The position numbers and the translations under genes are program-made. Positions 24,101-36,118 of a DNA stretch of 64,000 nt are shown here, in pieces. Location: assembly GCA_001599755.1 (NCBI GenBank), contig BCHX01000005.1, forward strand, positions 566,800 through 630,799, given 5' to 3'. The first letter of the stretch is position 1. Each line of letters begins with the position of its first letter. Source of the DNA: Gliomastix tumulicola. Lineage: Eukaryota; Ascomycota; Sordariomycetes; Hypocreales; Bionectriaceae. A model generated the notes under the pieces. It searched no databases and was not told the DNA's origin. It saw only the letters and a program-made list of their open reading frames with translations.

Positions 24101-27100
24101 GCGACCGGCCGGAATGCCTGTATATCGCCGACCACACGCGCGCGCGCGAGCACGAGCTGGAGAGTGGCTTGGGNGGGNGTATGATGCGTCCTCGTCAGGG
24201 GGGGCGCAGTGCGACGACGTTCCAGGCATTCCAGGAAAATTTCGAAGTTCATTCAGAGTTGAGACAGTCTCACATGAAGACAGACCGCGCTTGAGTGAGG
24301 CAGCCAACGGTCTCATTTGCCAGAAGAGGAGAGGGATGCGCTGGCACCGACTGCAACGCTACGAGGGCATGAAGATCCGTGCCCTCTCGCCATCACATCA
24401 AGTCCATGGATTTATCCAGGCAGCTCTTCCCGTATGTAGATGGTGTTAGTGCCACACTCTGTAGTACCACCTGCGTCGTGTCACCAAACCGCCGATCAGC
24501 CAAGATGTGCATATCCAGTGGAGTCCCCGTCCGGAGCGCCCTCAAGTGCGGGCGGTGAGCTTGTCCTGCAATCCAGTGCCACCCTCCACACTCGATTTGC
24601 TGGCTGGGCTTGTTTGAATGCGGCATTCCGGATGACGCTGTGCTTCCTCTCTTTTGCCTGGAGAGGCGGGTCTCCCTTTTTTTTCCTTCTCGATCCCATC
24701 GACCGACCCGTGGGACGGTAACAGATTAGAGCTGTGAGAGGTGACAAGAGTAGAGGCTAGCAAGGTAGGCAAAAGATGTTATTTGGCGGGCATGCATGCC
24801 CTTGCTTCTCCGCGGGACGCGAAAGAGGGCTAGACTGAAGGACAATCTCGGACGGCTGAGAAGGACATTGGCCACCGCAACGAAATGAGCCGCCGTAGGC
24901 GTTGAATGAAGACGTGGGGTCGCGAGGAGGGCGCTTAGTGGTCCATGACTGACTGCATGGTCAAGGGTGAGGCCGATGCCTTACTACTATGCAATGACTC
25001 GACGCCCAGTTCAAAACCCCCAATTTGCCCCGTGGGGACTAACAACAGTGATATCCAGCATGATGAATCGACGATATCGAATATGCCGCCGTGATGGAGA
25101 TTTTCCGAAGGGCACTGAGGCGAGTGGCACCCCGCCTGGAGCTTTTTATCCTTGGCAGATGACGCAGATCTACGAGGCGAGGTCGGTGTTCAGGGTCGGG
25201 TTTGGGTCACGATTCCCATGCCCGCCCTGCGCTCCCACTTCTCGGCACTTCGTATGGCCTGGCTGCTGACCCCAGCAAGACGCGGCAGGACGACGATGCC
25301 GGAGCCCGGCTTGAGGGGGGGGGGGACGCCTGCACGAGCGTGGGAGATTTGCCCCCTCCAACTTTGATGTCTATCACGGCCCACCGCATGCGCTTGATGG
25401 CTTCAAGCCGTCTCTTGCGTGGGAGGGCACGAACGAGGAAGGGATGGGGGACGGCTCAGGGTTTCAAGGTCGAAAGGATGGGGCTTCTGATATCCGACTG
25501 ATCCCGAGAAGGGTGGTGCAGCCATGGGGGAAAATAGTGTGGACGAGGGGCCGTCTTTTGCATCATGCTGCTCTCGCTAGTGTCGACACCTCCTGCGTGA
25601 GACGCGCCTCTTTGGAAAAACTGCCCGTCGGCACCAGGTTGTTACGGAAGGGGAATAATAAAAGACCAAGCATCGTGCCACTGCCTATTCTAGCCTCTCT
25701 CCCCTGCACCTAAAAGAGGTAGTCCCTGCTGGTTACCAATCCTCAGGAGCTTGGAAGAAGCATCTCCTGAGATCTCTCTCTCGCCTGCACCACACCTTGT
25801 CTTGTCCTCTTTGTTACCTGTCACTCGGAAAGCTCCTGAACAGCAAAGCCGTCTTCGCTTGTTTCTGCTGGATCGGGCACCGGGTTCCTCCTGGTCCCCT
25901 TGAATCGAATCGAGAACAGACCCTCCGCTCCCCTCCCACACGTCGAACCGAATTCGTGCGAATGTCGTGAGGAATTCCAGCCAGACCTCGCCGCCACCTT
26001 CCTGAAACCCACCGGATCACCAAAGCAGGGTCTCGTCCGTGTGGTTCCAAGACAAACAGCGTGCAACCCGTCCATGCTGAGACCTTCACTCTGATCGAGA
26101 GACAAGGGCGTCAATCTTTTTATCTTTCTCTGCTCATCGAGGTCACATCGAGCCACCCTGACCAATCCTCACACCCAAGACAGTCCCCTCCCCCCCAAAC
26201 GCCGACCCTGAAGGAGGGCGCGTCACTCCATACGACGTGCATTGGTTTGGTGTGTATGCAGTCTGCAGTACATATTGCAGTCACCCGACGATACGAATCG
26301 AGCAAGAAAAATTGAGCCGGCGTCGTCTTCTTCTTCTTCAGACTTACATGCATGGCATGCACGGCACTATATGCACTACCAACCGCATCAGCCCAGTCCG
26401 GACTCGATTCGATATCGCACTTCTCGGCCACTCCGCGGTCTCTTTATTTGCAATACTTTCGATTCGGTTCGCCTCGCCACCATTGTCACGCTGAGAAACT
26501 GACTCACGCGCACGCGCACGCACGCGCACCTGGTCGCAGCAAACGGAGCTTGGCTTACGGTCCGTACAGTCTGTAGTGAGGCTTGATCTGTTGTACGTCT
26601 TTCGCATCACCGTTTGTTCCCTCGCTTTCGCTCCGACGTCCCCCCACTCCCCTCCTCATGCAAAGATCAGAGCATCTTGGCTGGGTACTTTCTGGAAGAT
26701 TACCTGGAAGCCCTTCTGTCCGGTGCTCTTGTTCCCTCCCCGCGGTCCCACAGGTCCCGTATCGCATACGACAGAAGGAACGGGTTAATTGTGCGGGCTG
26801 TTCACTTCATCAACGACGAGATCAATCAGTCATTCATTCACTTACTTACTGACCAGCGGCTGCTTGGCCCACTGCTGCAGTTCTCTATACATAGGCCAAT
26901 TCTCGCCCAGGAATTGGTAATAAACCCAGCGAACGAACGGATCCGCGACGCGAGACGGACGGACTCCAACGATTTCAAAGCAGCCTAGAGGCGGCCGGCC
27001 CTCCACCACCAAAGAACCAGCCAGACGTTGCCAGTCCACTGGACCACCTGGGCCGTTACAGCGCCCGTGCCCGTGCCCTGCCCTGTAGCCAGATTACAGT

Positions 27101-27872
27101 GGCCCCCCAGCCCACCATCCCCTCGCCCGGCGTTCTGTGGCAAGGGTTGTTGCCCACTAGAACTTGGTGTGGACCATCAATTCCAGTGCGACCCCGCCGC
27201 TCTTACCCTCTCCCCCCCGTCTCCTTCGTCACTTCTCGCACAGGGCCCTCCACTGCCACTTGTTTCCTGGCTCGCCTGGCCCATAACTCCTAGTAGGTAA
27301 TCCTCACTCTCTCCGTTACGGCACACGCACCGAGGACGTGACCCATTCGCCGAACATCGTCATCGCATCTTCGAAAACGCCACAGCACCGGGCAACAACA
27401 TCAACAACAAGGCCGTTCTTCTGAGCCCTGCGCCCTCGCCAACGCAGACGGGTTAAAAATAAACCACGTGCGAAACAACGTGAGTCGGCGCATCCCTCGG
27501 GACAATCAAACACTGTGAGCACTTTTTAACCTTACCTTACCGCGTCCCATTGCATCCCTCCATCCCGAACCCGACTCCGTTTATTAGTTCACAGACTCAT
27601 ACTGACTACGACCGCCGCCTCCAGCATCGACTGCCCGCTAGCAACGACACTGGTCACGATTTATCCACTAGCCTCCTCCACCGTCTGCCCAGGTTGAGCC
27701 TTTTTCTCTTATATATCGCAGGGGGGGAGCTCGATCGCGCTCTCATTGTCCGTCTCTTATCCCATTGCTTGGCGCGGGGACTGCAACTGTTTGCCGCCCG
27801 TTCCCTATCAGTACTCCCTACTATTACCTTGCAGTACCCCCCCCGGGCCACAGGTCGCCCTTCGGCTTCACC

Positions 27873-27948
27873 ATGGCGCGCTGGCCGTTCACCGGAGTGT
27901 CCCTGGGGATCATGACAGGCAAGCATGACTCGGCTGCAATTCCACAAG
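27873..27948 (+). other. Possible upstream coding exon of the Hal4-type kinase gene
   Basis: An ATG in good context (TTCACCATGG) opens 25 codons starting MARWPFTGVSLGIM and ending HDSAAIPQ, then meets a strong donor (CAAG/GTATGT). Joined to the acceptor CTGCACAG at 29456, the frame enters EPEATPTAATLKTTS and continues into the kinase start at 29501 without a stop. The intron would be 1508 nt, long for such a fungus. The in-frame fit could be chance; transcript data would settle it. Confidence 0.35.
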
Positions 27949-29500
27949 GTATGTGCGTCCGGAAGTTCCGTCTATCTGTCTGTCTGTCTGTCTGCGTTGT
28001 TTTGTTGTTTCTTTGTTCCCCAGCCCGCTCTGCATCTCCCTTGCTCCCCTTGAATTTTCCGTCTCGTGGGCTCTCACGGCACCGGACTGGATGGGTTCGC
28101 GGGTTGGGCTGCCAGAAGCAGGTACAGGTACGTACCTTGCGCAAGGCACCCTTCAGCAGCAGCAGCACCACCACCCCTTCGCCAGAGGGAACCTGGAACC
28201 TGCCTAAGCTTTTCCCCACTCCCCCCTCCCCTCCCTCGTGCCCCCTTCGCTCGCAGTGGCTTTTCCCTCGATTGAATTGGGGGTTTGTTCCCCTTGGCTG
28301 GCTTGGGTGGGCTGCCGGCCAGTGAGCAGCGAGTATTATCTGGTGGGTGAGTGGGCAGTGGAAGCAAAGTGGCTCTTGTCAGTTCCTTCCTGCAGCTGCA
28401 AGTGCAGCGGCCTTATGCAGACGGACGTGCAGCCAGCCAGTCAGGTTGCGCCAATTCACCAAGGTTGGGCAGGAGAGCCGTAGCTTTTCCCTTTTCCCGC
28501 AGCAACCCTAGCCCTTGCTCAGCTCGCAGGTTGCAGGTTGTTTGCTGCTGCATCTGCACCACCCGTACCGTGGCCCTTGTGTCCTTGTCACACCCATCCC
28601 ATCCCATCCCATCCTATCCTGTGTCCCCTCCTCTCCAAGGATCGTCCCCATGCTTTCACGGCTGCATTTCTCTCGCTGTCTCATCAAATTCTACACGCCA
28701 TTGGCCATTGGCACCAATGACGACCTCGTCGTCGTCCAGACTCCACACCTGACTTCCCAGGCGCTACAAGGAGTAGTGCGGCCACTGGCACCACCCCCCC
28801 CTTCCCTCCCCCCAACCCAACATCCACCATCCACGAGCCCACCCAGTCGCATTGGCAACTGGCACGAGCTGCCTGCATCGGGCCTGTCCTGGCGAACGGT
28901 GACGTGACCCGACTCGAGTGCTCATCAATCAGTGCCAGCAGTGTCCAGTGTAGTGCACTGTACACTGACTGTACAATGGCTGCTGCCCCTCCAAGTAAGC
29001 CCAGCAGCCCCAGCAAACCAAACACACACCCGTGGCACGCTACACTCTGCACGCTGCATTCTTCTGCATTGCACACCCAAAAAGCCTAAACGGCGGCACT
29101 CCCTGTCCTCTCTCCTGTCCTCTCCTTTGTATCCTGCATTGGGGACCCTCTTGGCTCTTTTTCAGCGCCGGCGGGAGGCGCTCCAGCGGACACAGACAAA
29201 AAGGCACGCAACGACGGAACCACCGACTGATTATTATTATTCCTCTCACTCCCCGTCACTTGAGCCTGCCTGCCTACCTCAACTTTTTTTTTTTTTTTTT
29301 GCCACGTTCTATTCCTCTTTCTTCTCTCTTCCCACTCCCCGTCTGTTTCACACTTTGCCTCTCGGATAGCCAACAACCTTAACCGACGACCGCGACTCCC
29401 GCCCAAGTCATCCGTCCCGTCGCTGACATCTGATGTTCCCTCTCCTCCCTGCACAGAGCCTGAAGCCACCCCAACCGCCGCCACCCTCAAAACTACTTCC

Positions 29501-30045
29501 ATGTCCGATGCTGCACCCTCACACGACGAGCGAGCCCAGTCATGTTACACACATAGCCATACCCTTTCCGCATCGCCTCGCCTGCTGCCCGCCGACCTTC
29601 CTGACGCTATATTAGAAGAAGGTCTTGAGTCCGGCAGCGACTCCGCCAACGAACCCATCACTCCCACGACCGGCCGCCACTCGCAGGAGTTTACCACCCT
29701 CCCCAGCAACGACCACTCGTCTTACCACTCCTCGCACCAGCACCAGGGACAGCACCACCATCATCACCAGCTCCCCATCGACAATTCCTCGGCGAATGCT
29801 CCCGTGAAGAAGCCGCGCAAGTCGCCCTTCCTGTCCTCGCAAGCACCGACCCCACTACTACCGACTGCGACCAAGCCAATCGACGTGCCAAATCCCAATC
29901 CCAATCCCAATCCCAAGGCCGTGGAACAGGATCCCCAGTCGCCCCCTCTATCCCGAAAATCTACCAACAGCAGCGCTCCTAGTTTCAAGCGCACCATGTC
30001 CAACATATTCAGACGCAGCAACACCCAGGCGTCGATCACGCCCGT

Positions 30046-30081
<36 letters not shown>

Positions 30082-31843
30082 TGTGTCGACGCCCGTGGCC
30101 CAGGCCCAGGCCCAGGCCCAGCCGACCGCGCCCAAGTCTGTGCCGAACGGCAACGGCAACGGCACTAGTCAGCTGAGACCTACAACCTCCAACCAGGACC
30201 CTCTCAAGAGACTCGCACAGCTGTCTGTCAATGGAAGCTCTCCGCCGGGCGCCAGGAGTCGCCGTTTCTCATGGCACCGCTCCAACACCTCCACCCGATC
30301 CAACACACCTCCCGAGCCCTCGTCTCCTCAGGAAGGCAGTGTGAACGCCCCAACTTCTAACCCCAATGAGGTTATCTTCGAGGATGAGGCTGGCTCCGGT
30401 GACTTCAGTGCCGACAAGAAGAACAGATCCGCCACTGGCCTCGGCCTGCGCGGGCGAGCAGTCAACTTTGTCACCCACGGAGGTGCCCGAGGAGGAGTGC
30501 ATCCTCACAGAGGCGCTCGCCGTGCCAACAGCTTTGACTCGACTAAGCGTCCTGACTCGCCGTACCGCCCTCCCCAGAGCGTCCAGAACGCCGAGAACAA
30601 CCAGGAGACCTATCCTCCTGAGCGCCTCCCCTGGCCCCTGCCCCCGGATGCCGGTACCGGCGCCAAGGCTCGACGGATGAGTCTGAGCCTGCCTGACGAC
30701 TTCACTGTCGACGTGGCGGAGCTCCTCAGCGAGTTTGAGTACCTGTCCAAGTTCCTCGGACGCCACGGCAAGCACCTCGGGAAAGGTGCTGCGTCCAAGG
30801 TCACTCTCATGGCCCGCAAGGGCTGCCCCAACGAGCTCTATGCCGTCAAGGAGTTCCGCGGAAAGTCGAATCGCGAGTCTCAAGAGGACTACGACAAGAA
30901 GATCAAGTCGGAGTTCAGCATCGCCAAGAGTCTGCACCATCCCAACATCGTGGAGACGGTCCGCCTCTGCAACGACCACTCGCGATGGAACCACGTCATG
31001 GAGTACTGTTCCGAGGGCGATCTCTTCTCCCTCGTCTCCAAGGGCTGGCTGAAGGGTGACGACAAGAAGAAGGACCGCTTGTGTCTCTTCAAACAGCTCG
31101 TGCAGGGCGTCGCGTACCTCCACGCCAACGGTATCGCCCACCGTGATATCAAGCTCGAGAACCTGCTCATCACCAAGGAGAGCAAGCTCAAGATCACCGA
31201 TTTTGGCGTCTCCGAGGTCTTCTCCGGCACGCACCCCGGCCTTAGAGAAGCCGGCGGTATGTGCGGCAAGAACATGACCGACATCCGCCTCTGTTCTCCT
31301 GGCATCTGCGGCAGCGAGCCCTACATTGCTCCCGAGGTCCTGGCCAAGAAGGGCGACTACGACCCTCGCCCCCTCGACGTTTGGAGCACGGCCGTTGTCA
31401 TGATCTATCTCATCTTCGGCGGTGCCATCTGGACCCGTGCCGAGCCCGGCGTGAGCAAGGTCTACGACAACCTCGTCAAGGGTTGGAACAAGTGGGAAAA
31501 GGCTCACCCCCCGGACGCCACCATCACCGACGTCGACTACCCTCACTGCGACGCCCTGGACATTGCCGTCAGCCCCCCGGCGCTCCGCCGTCTGATGCTG
31601 CAGATGCTTCACCCGGATCCGTCCAAGCGCATCTCCATCAACGAGGTCATCACCAACCGCTGGATGAAGAACGTCGAGTGCTGCCAGTTGGAGTCGTACG
31701 ATGACCCTACTCAGGTTATCGACGCCTCCAAGAAGGACGCCACTTGGAACGGATACAGGAAGATCTACTGCCACAGCCATCTTCCCCCCAAGACCACCGG
31801 CAGCCATTCCCTTGGCAAGATGCCAGGCCAGGCCGGATACTAA
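29501..31843 (+). CDS. Hal4/Sat4-type serine/threonine protein kinase
   Basis: The open frame codes 780 residues from the ATG at 29501. The first 420 residues are disordered: His-rich, NPNPNPNP, a glutamine run near 182-193 and an AQAQAQAQ tract. The kinase domain covers about 415-740: glycine loop LGKGAASKV (near 426), Lys450 in AVKEF, HRD with D549 (AHRDIKLENLL), D567 in TDFGVSEVF, GSEPYIAPE and RPLDVWSTAVV. Every catalytic residue is present. The long insert between DFG and APE (GGMCGKNMTDIRLCSPG) and the end with YRKIYCHSHLPP resemble fungal Hal4/Hal5/Sat4 kinases of the Npr1 group, which stabilise potassium and nutrient transporters at the plasma membrane. Which paralogue this is I cannot say. 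It may have a 5' exon 1.5 kb upstream (27873-27948). Confidence 0.92.
30046..30078 (+). repeat. CAG-rich run coding polyglutamine in the kinase gene
   Basis: Eleven consecutive CAG codons lie in the disordered N-terminal part of the kinase. A second low-complexity run (GCCCAG units, coding Ala-Gln) follows at about 30098-30121. Lengths are likely to vary between strains. Confidence 0.9.
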
Positions 31844-33298
31844 GCCAGCCAGCCAGCCCCCCCTATATGGGCTGAATTCCCATCATCCATCATCCATCAT
31901 CCAATCATCACAACATCTCATAATGATTCATACGCAAGGAAATCGTGTCACACACACACACACACGCATCACACAATCCTTCTTTTTCCCATTCGACTGA
32001 CACAACAACATCTTTTCTTTTAACCGACCGATTTCGAGACCCAAAGTTGATTTTTCTTTTCTTTTTCCCCCCTTTTTCCTCATTTCATTGCCCTAGCACG
32101 AGCGTATCAGGGTGATTTAGCATCTACACACCTAGATGCCGGCGTTCAGGCATCGAAGACTCGCAGGGAGTCACCACGTGCGCGTGTTTTTCTTCTTCTT
32201 CAGAGAGCATAATGGGTTGCCAGGCAACTCGACACAACTGCTCTGGGGGCATTTATACTTTGACCCACACGCGAAAGAGACAAGAGAGACAGACAGAGAT
32301 TGAGAGGAGACTGGCGAAAAAAACAACAAAAAGACGACGGACGAGAAGGGAGCAGAAGAAGGGGGGAGGGGGGGGGACTTTGATGAGTCCCTTAATATCC
32401 TCGGGAGGGGTTTTTTCTTTTCTTCTTCTTTTCTTTACCCCGGATCCATGTATCATTCTGTGTTCCCTTTCAATCCGCGTCGATTATCACCATAGCAGAG
32501 TGTGAAGGGACCGTGTGGTGTATGCCTCAGGGCAGGCAGGCAGGTCGGGTCCCTTGTTTTTCTCTTTTTTGTTTTTTGACGAAAAAGTTAGCCTCTTTAG
32601 TCAGTGAGCTTAAGTCCGATTCAACGATAAATCTGGTTTGCTCTGGCATGCTCTGCATACTAGTACTCATCAAATGTTCCCCCGTGGTCACTTCAATTGT
32701 GTCTGCCTGCCTGCCCGCCCCTCATCAAAGTTCCAGCCTTTCCGTGTGTTCTAGTGTTTATCTGAGTCTAAGTATCGGCGGGTTTTCGGTTTTCTTTGGG
32801 AGGGGGGTTGGGAATCTCTGGATGGTTAAAAGAAAGCTTCTTTGCGGCCGGCCGGAGCTTAATTTGTTCCCAACCATGCGCTTCTGTTCTGAAGAAGAAG
32901 AAGAAGAAGCCCCTTATCCAGATAGCTAGTGCAGGTATTTTTAGGGTTTGAAGAATTTTGTGTGTCAAGGTTCTGGAAGATTTGTTGACACTTTTTTGGG
33001 CGCTGTGCTTGACGTGCTGACGTGAAAGGTTGAAGGGCTTGGCTGGGATGAGGGGTTGACGTGAGATCACTTGTAAGAATGGAGGATGCCGATCACTGGA
33101 AATCTGGTTGAAGTTGATGCCTCTTTGTTGCCCATCCATCTTTGGTAAGCTACCTATAACTAGATGCAGGAAAAGAATGAATGAGGTCATGCATGGGGGG
33201 TACACCGTAACTTCGAAGAAGTGACGCAGTGGAAAACAAAAAGCCGTGAAAAGCTGGAGGAGGCCCGTAGAGCAGGGGCATAGACACCGATACATCTA
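31844..33298. other. Intergenic region between convergent genes
   Basis: The kinase and bZIP 3' ends face each other across 1.45 kb. Long T- and TTC-rich runs and a CA repeat (about 31950-31965) are present; no gene is seen. Confidence 0.6.
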
Positions 33299-34177
33299 TC
33301 ACCAGGCCCCTCCTCCGGACAGCTGCGCCGTCAAGGCGTACCTGTCTGTCACACGCTGCACGACACTCGCGTCTGCCCATCTCGCCGCCACCGGTGACAT
33401 GAGAAACCGCTGTATGAGCGAGCAGTTGCAGTCGGTGTGCTGCGAGAGCAGGTGCCGCAGCAGGTGCAGCTCGGCAGTGAGCGATTCGTGCTCGGCCTTG
33501 AGGTTTTCGGAGTCACGCTGGAGGGTCTCGCTGCGCTTCGCGTACCAGTCCCGGTTGTGTCGCTGGCGGGTGCGGTAGGTCGAGGCGGCGGCGCGGTTGC
33601 GCTTACGGAGGTGTTCGACCGCGGACGAGGGGGAGCGTTGCTGACGACGGCCAGGTTGGGGACGTTTCTCTATGTTCTTCTGCTTGTTCTGCGTGGTTTG
33701 TGGAACTGCTGATGGCTGACTATACGAGTCTGGTGATGTGGCCGTGGTGGTTGAAGGGCACGAAGGGATTGAATAGTTTGGAGTGCTGCTTTGATGACCC
33801 TGGGATGCTGATCGAGAGTCAGCCTAGCCTCGGGCCGTTGACTGGGAGGGGGGATGAATACTTAAGTCGTAAGCAACACTCTGCGTCAGGTAGCCGTTCT
33901 CCCTGTCTTCTCTGCCCAGTGCTGTCGTAGTCGAGAACCCAGGCTGGGGCAGTTGGAAGCCGTCCCACGCAAACTCAGCCGGGGCCGGATGGGGAATGGG
34001 TGCGTTCTGGAAGTCCATAGGGAGGCTGTCCCCGGAAGGGAAAGGGTACGGATCCCCAAAAGCCCGAGGAACAGACTGAGCGAGATCGAGGAAGTCAGGG
34101 AACTCCAAGAACATGGAGGCCCCGTCGTTCCCGGGCATGAAGTTACCCCAGGGTTCCTGTGCGAAACCGTTCGCCAT
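33299..34177 (-). CDS. bZIP transcription factor
   Basis: Exon 1 is 33862-34177, the intron 33808-33861 (54 nt, donor GTATTC, branch CTGAC, acceptor ATCAG, phase 1), and exon 2 33299-33807, giving 274 residues. The basic region is RKRNRAAASTYRTRQR with the invariant N176-x7-R184. It is followed by a leucine zipper with leucines at 201, 208, 215 and 222, exactly seven apart. After the zipper comes LLSQHTDCNCSLIQRFL, a Cys-containing block seen in many fungal ATF/CREB-like factors. The N-terminal third is acidic and Pro-rich (EFPDFLDLAQ, PYPFPSGDS), suitable for activation. The intron has a rather weak donor, so its exact edge is less certain than the bZIP call. The protein should act in the nucleus as a dimer; its targets are unknown. 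Confidence 0.8.
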
Positions 34178-36118
34178 GCTGTAAACTTCTAATGGGGAGG
34201 GATGGAGAGACGACAAAAGAAGATGATTCAAATGAGGGGTGAAGAATTTCTCTGGATGAAAAGGCCAGGACAAAACTCTCTGCCACAAGGGAGTTTATAA
34301 GAACGCTGAGCCAGGACGGGCCTAGGTAGGAGGCAACCTGGGCAGTTCCTGGTACCCGTGCCCCGGACATGGGACAGTTGTGGTGGAGGGAAGGGGGCCC
34401 TGCCATTGGCCGTCGAGCATGCGTTGGGGCAGAAGTATGCAGCCATCTTCTCTCCAAAATGGCATCGGTCATGAGCGCCGGGGCCTGCATCGGCTCCGTG
34501 GTTATCGAAAGCGAGAGGAGGCAAGACGACAGAGGTGGAGAGAGTAGCCGAAGGTTGTTCCCCCGCTACACAATGGCCTACGACCCTGTTAGTATCGGAC
34601 TAGTACCCAGTTGGGACGGATGACGGGCGGCGATTGGATAGCAATCGCTGACTGGGTGAGGCACAGCACAGCATTGGCAGAAAACCGGAGGGGGAGCTAC
34701 ACCCAACTTACCAAACGGGGCCCGCGACAAGGGAGTACCTGGAGATGTCTTTGGCTTTGCGCCGGTGAACCTTGATCTTTTCCTGCAGCTTTAGGCGACA
34801 AAACGCCTCGAATGTCACATCGGCTCAGAATGACTCGCAGTGGCGACAAGGTCGAGACTCGGGTGAGGTCTAGTGAGAAGCTGTATCGCGGGGTCTGATT
34901 AGAAACTGTGCGCTGTGGTCGAAGAAACGGGCAGTTCTAGTCGGAGCCCGATCGTGATTATCGCTCGCTCAGCTAGCACACAGTTCTGCCCTGGCACAGA
35001 GTTTCAGAGCTAATGTTGTGTCAGTTGTGTCTGTGGTACGCGAGTCAACCCTCAGTCGTTGCGCAAGGGAACGCAGACGAAGAAGGGCAAAGGAACACAA
35101 GCAAGAAGAGCTCACCGACAAGGTCATTCAAAGGCTTGGGACTGTCCGGTCGAGAGCAAGGGCACGCGAATTGAGGTCGAACAGCCATCTCAGAGCCCAA
35201 GCATGTGATATGCAGGAAGGTGGTCAAAGATGCGGGGAGGTCTGAATGTCACTCACTGGGCTTTGGTTCCCCATAGATCTTCCGATAGATCGAGCATCGA
35301 GGCAAGCCACCTTTCTGGCCAAGGAGAACGGATAACGGGCTAATCGTTTGTTTGAAGGCGTAAATGGCTTGGATTGGCGGCTATCTTAGGCTGCATGATT
35401 CCGACTGGAATGATGGTGGTCGGCCGCTCGCCAGCCACGTCTTGCCACATCCTAGCCGTTTTTTTGTTTTTTTTCGGACCTCGAGCTCCTTTGCTAGGGC
35501 TAAAAGCGACAGATCAAAGGTTAGTTTTCATCCAGATGGGAGCAGAGGCATTCGGGGATACCTCGATGGATACCTTGGTCGAGAGTCAGTTGCTGACTCG
35601 GCGGCGGTTGCGTTGCGACGGGAGAAGCACAGCATTGCGTTTGTGGAGGTCGCAGAATGAAACTGGATTGGGGTCCTCAGTGCTCGGTGCTACAAAATTG
35701 CCTGGCGGTGCTGGCTTTCAACTTGGGAAGGTGCACCCCGGGTAGCACGTTCCTTCCTTGTGTTCACCGGCGCACCTTCCCTCCTTCCCTCTTTCCACCA
35801 GCAAATGCCACGTCCAGAATTGGAACCTTCCAGTGACACATCGGTACGTACCTCAATAATTCAAATTGAAGTTGGCTCCAAAGTTGGCTCCAAAGTTGGG
35901 TCACACAGAACCAGAGAGCAGGCCAGCTCCTTGTCTGTCTCGCCATCGAGTCTCACACTCGCCCACTCAGATCACAGCAGGGTGCCCAATCCGGAGAACC
36001 ATTAAGCGGTGCAACGGTCTTGTGATACGTGGTTTGTCAGCCCATCCCATGTCCCGTGCTGGCCCAGATGACACGCTTGTGCACCCCTTCTCTAACATCC
36101 GCGGACCTGATATGTTTC
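34178..36118. other. Upstream region of the bZIP gene
   Basis: This 1.9-kb stretch lies between two minus-strand genes and should contain the bZIP promoter and the 3' flank of the SRPK-like gene. A small triplicated motif (AAGTTGGCTCC, about 35868-35898) is the only repeat noticed. No gene was recognised. Confidence 0.55.

Larger units (their letters stand above)
15354..27872. other. Gene-poor stretch of about 12.5 kb
   Basis: Both strands were read without finding a convincing gene. The longest frames (16461-16973, 19744-20346, 21195-21893 and 22392-23006, all minus strand) are poor in Asp, Glu and Lys, lack motifs and lie in otherwise closed sequence. What can be seen is short tandem repeats, poly-C/poly-G runs, two ambiguous bases (24174 and 24178) and the worn array at 18590-19290. 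Non-coding RNAs or distant regulatory DNA cannot be excluded. Confidence 0.55.

Noticed and set aside
30269..31807. 512-codon minus-strand frame
   Set aside because: It lies opposite the kinase domain. Its Val/Leu/Gly/Asp-rich translation is typical of antisense to GC-rich coding sequence.
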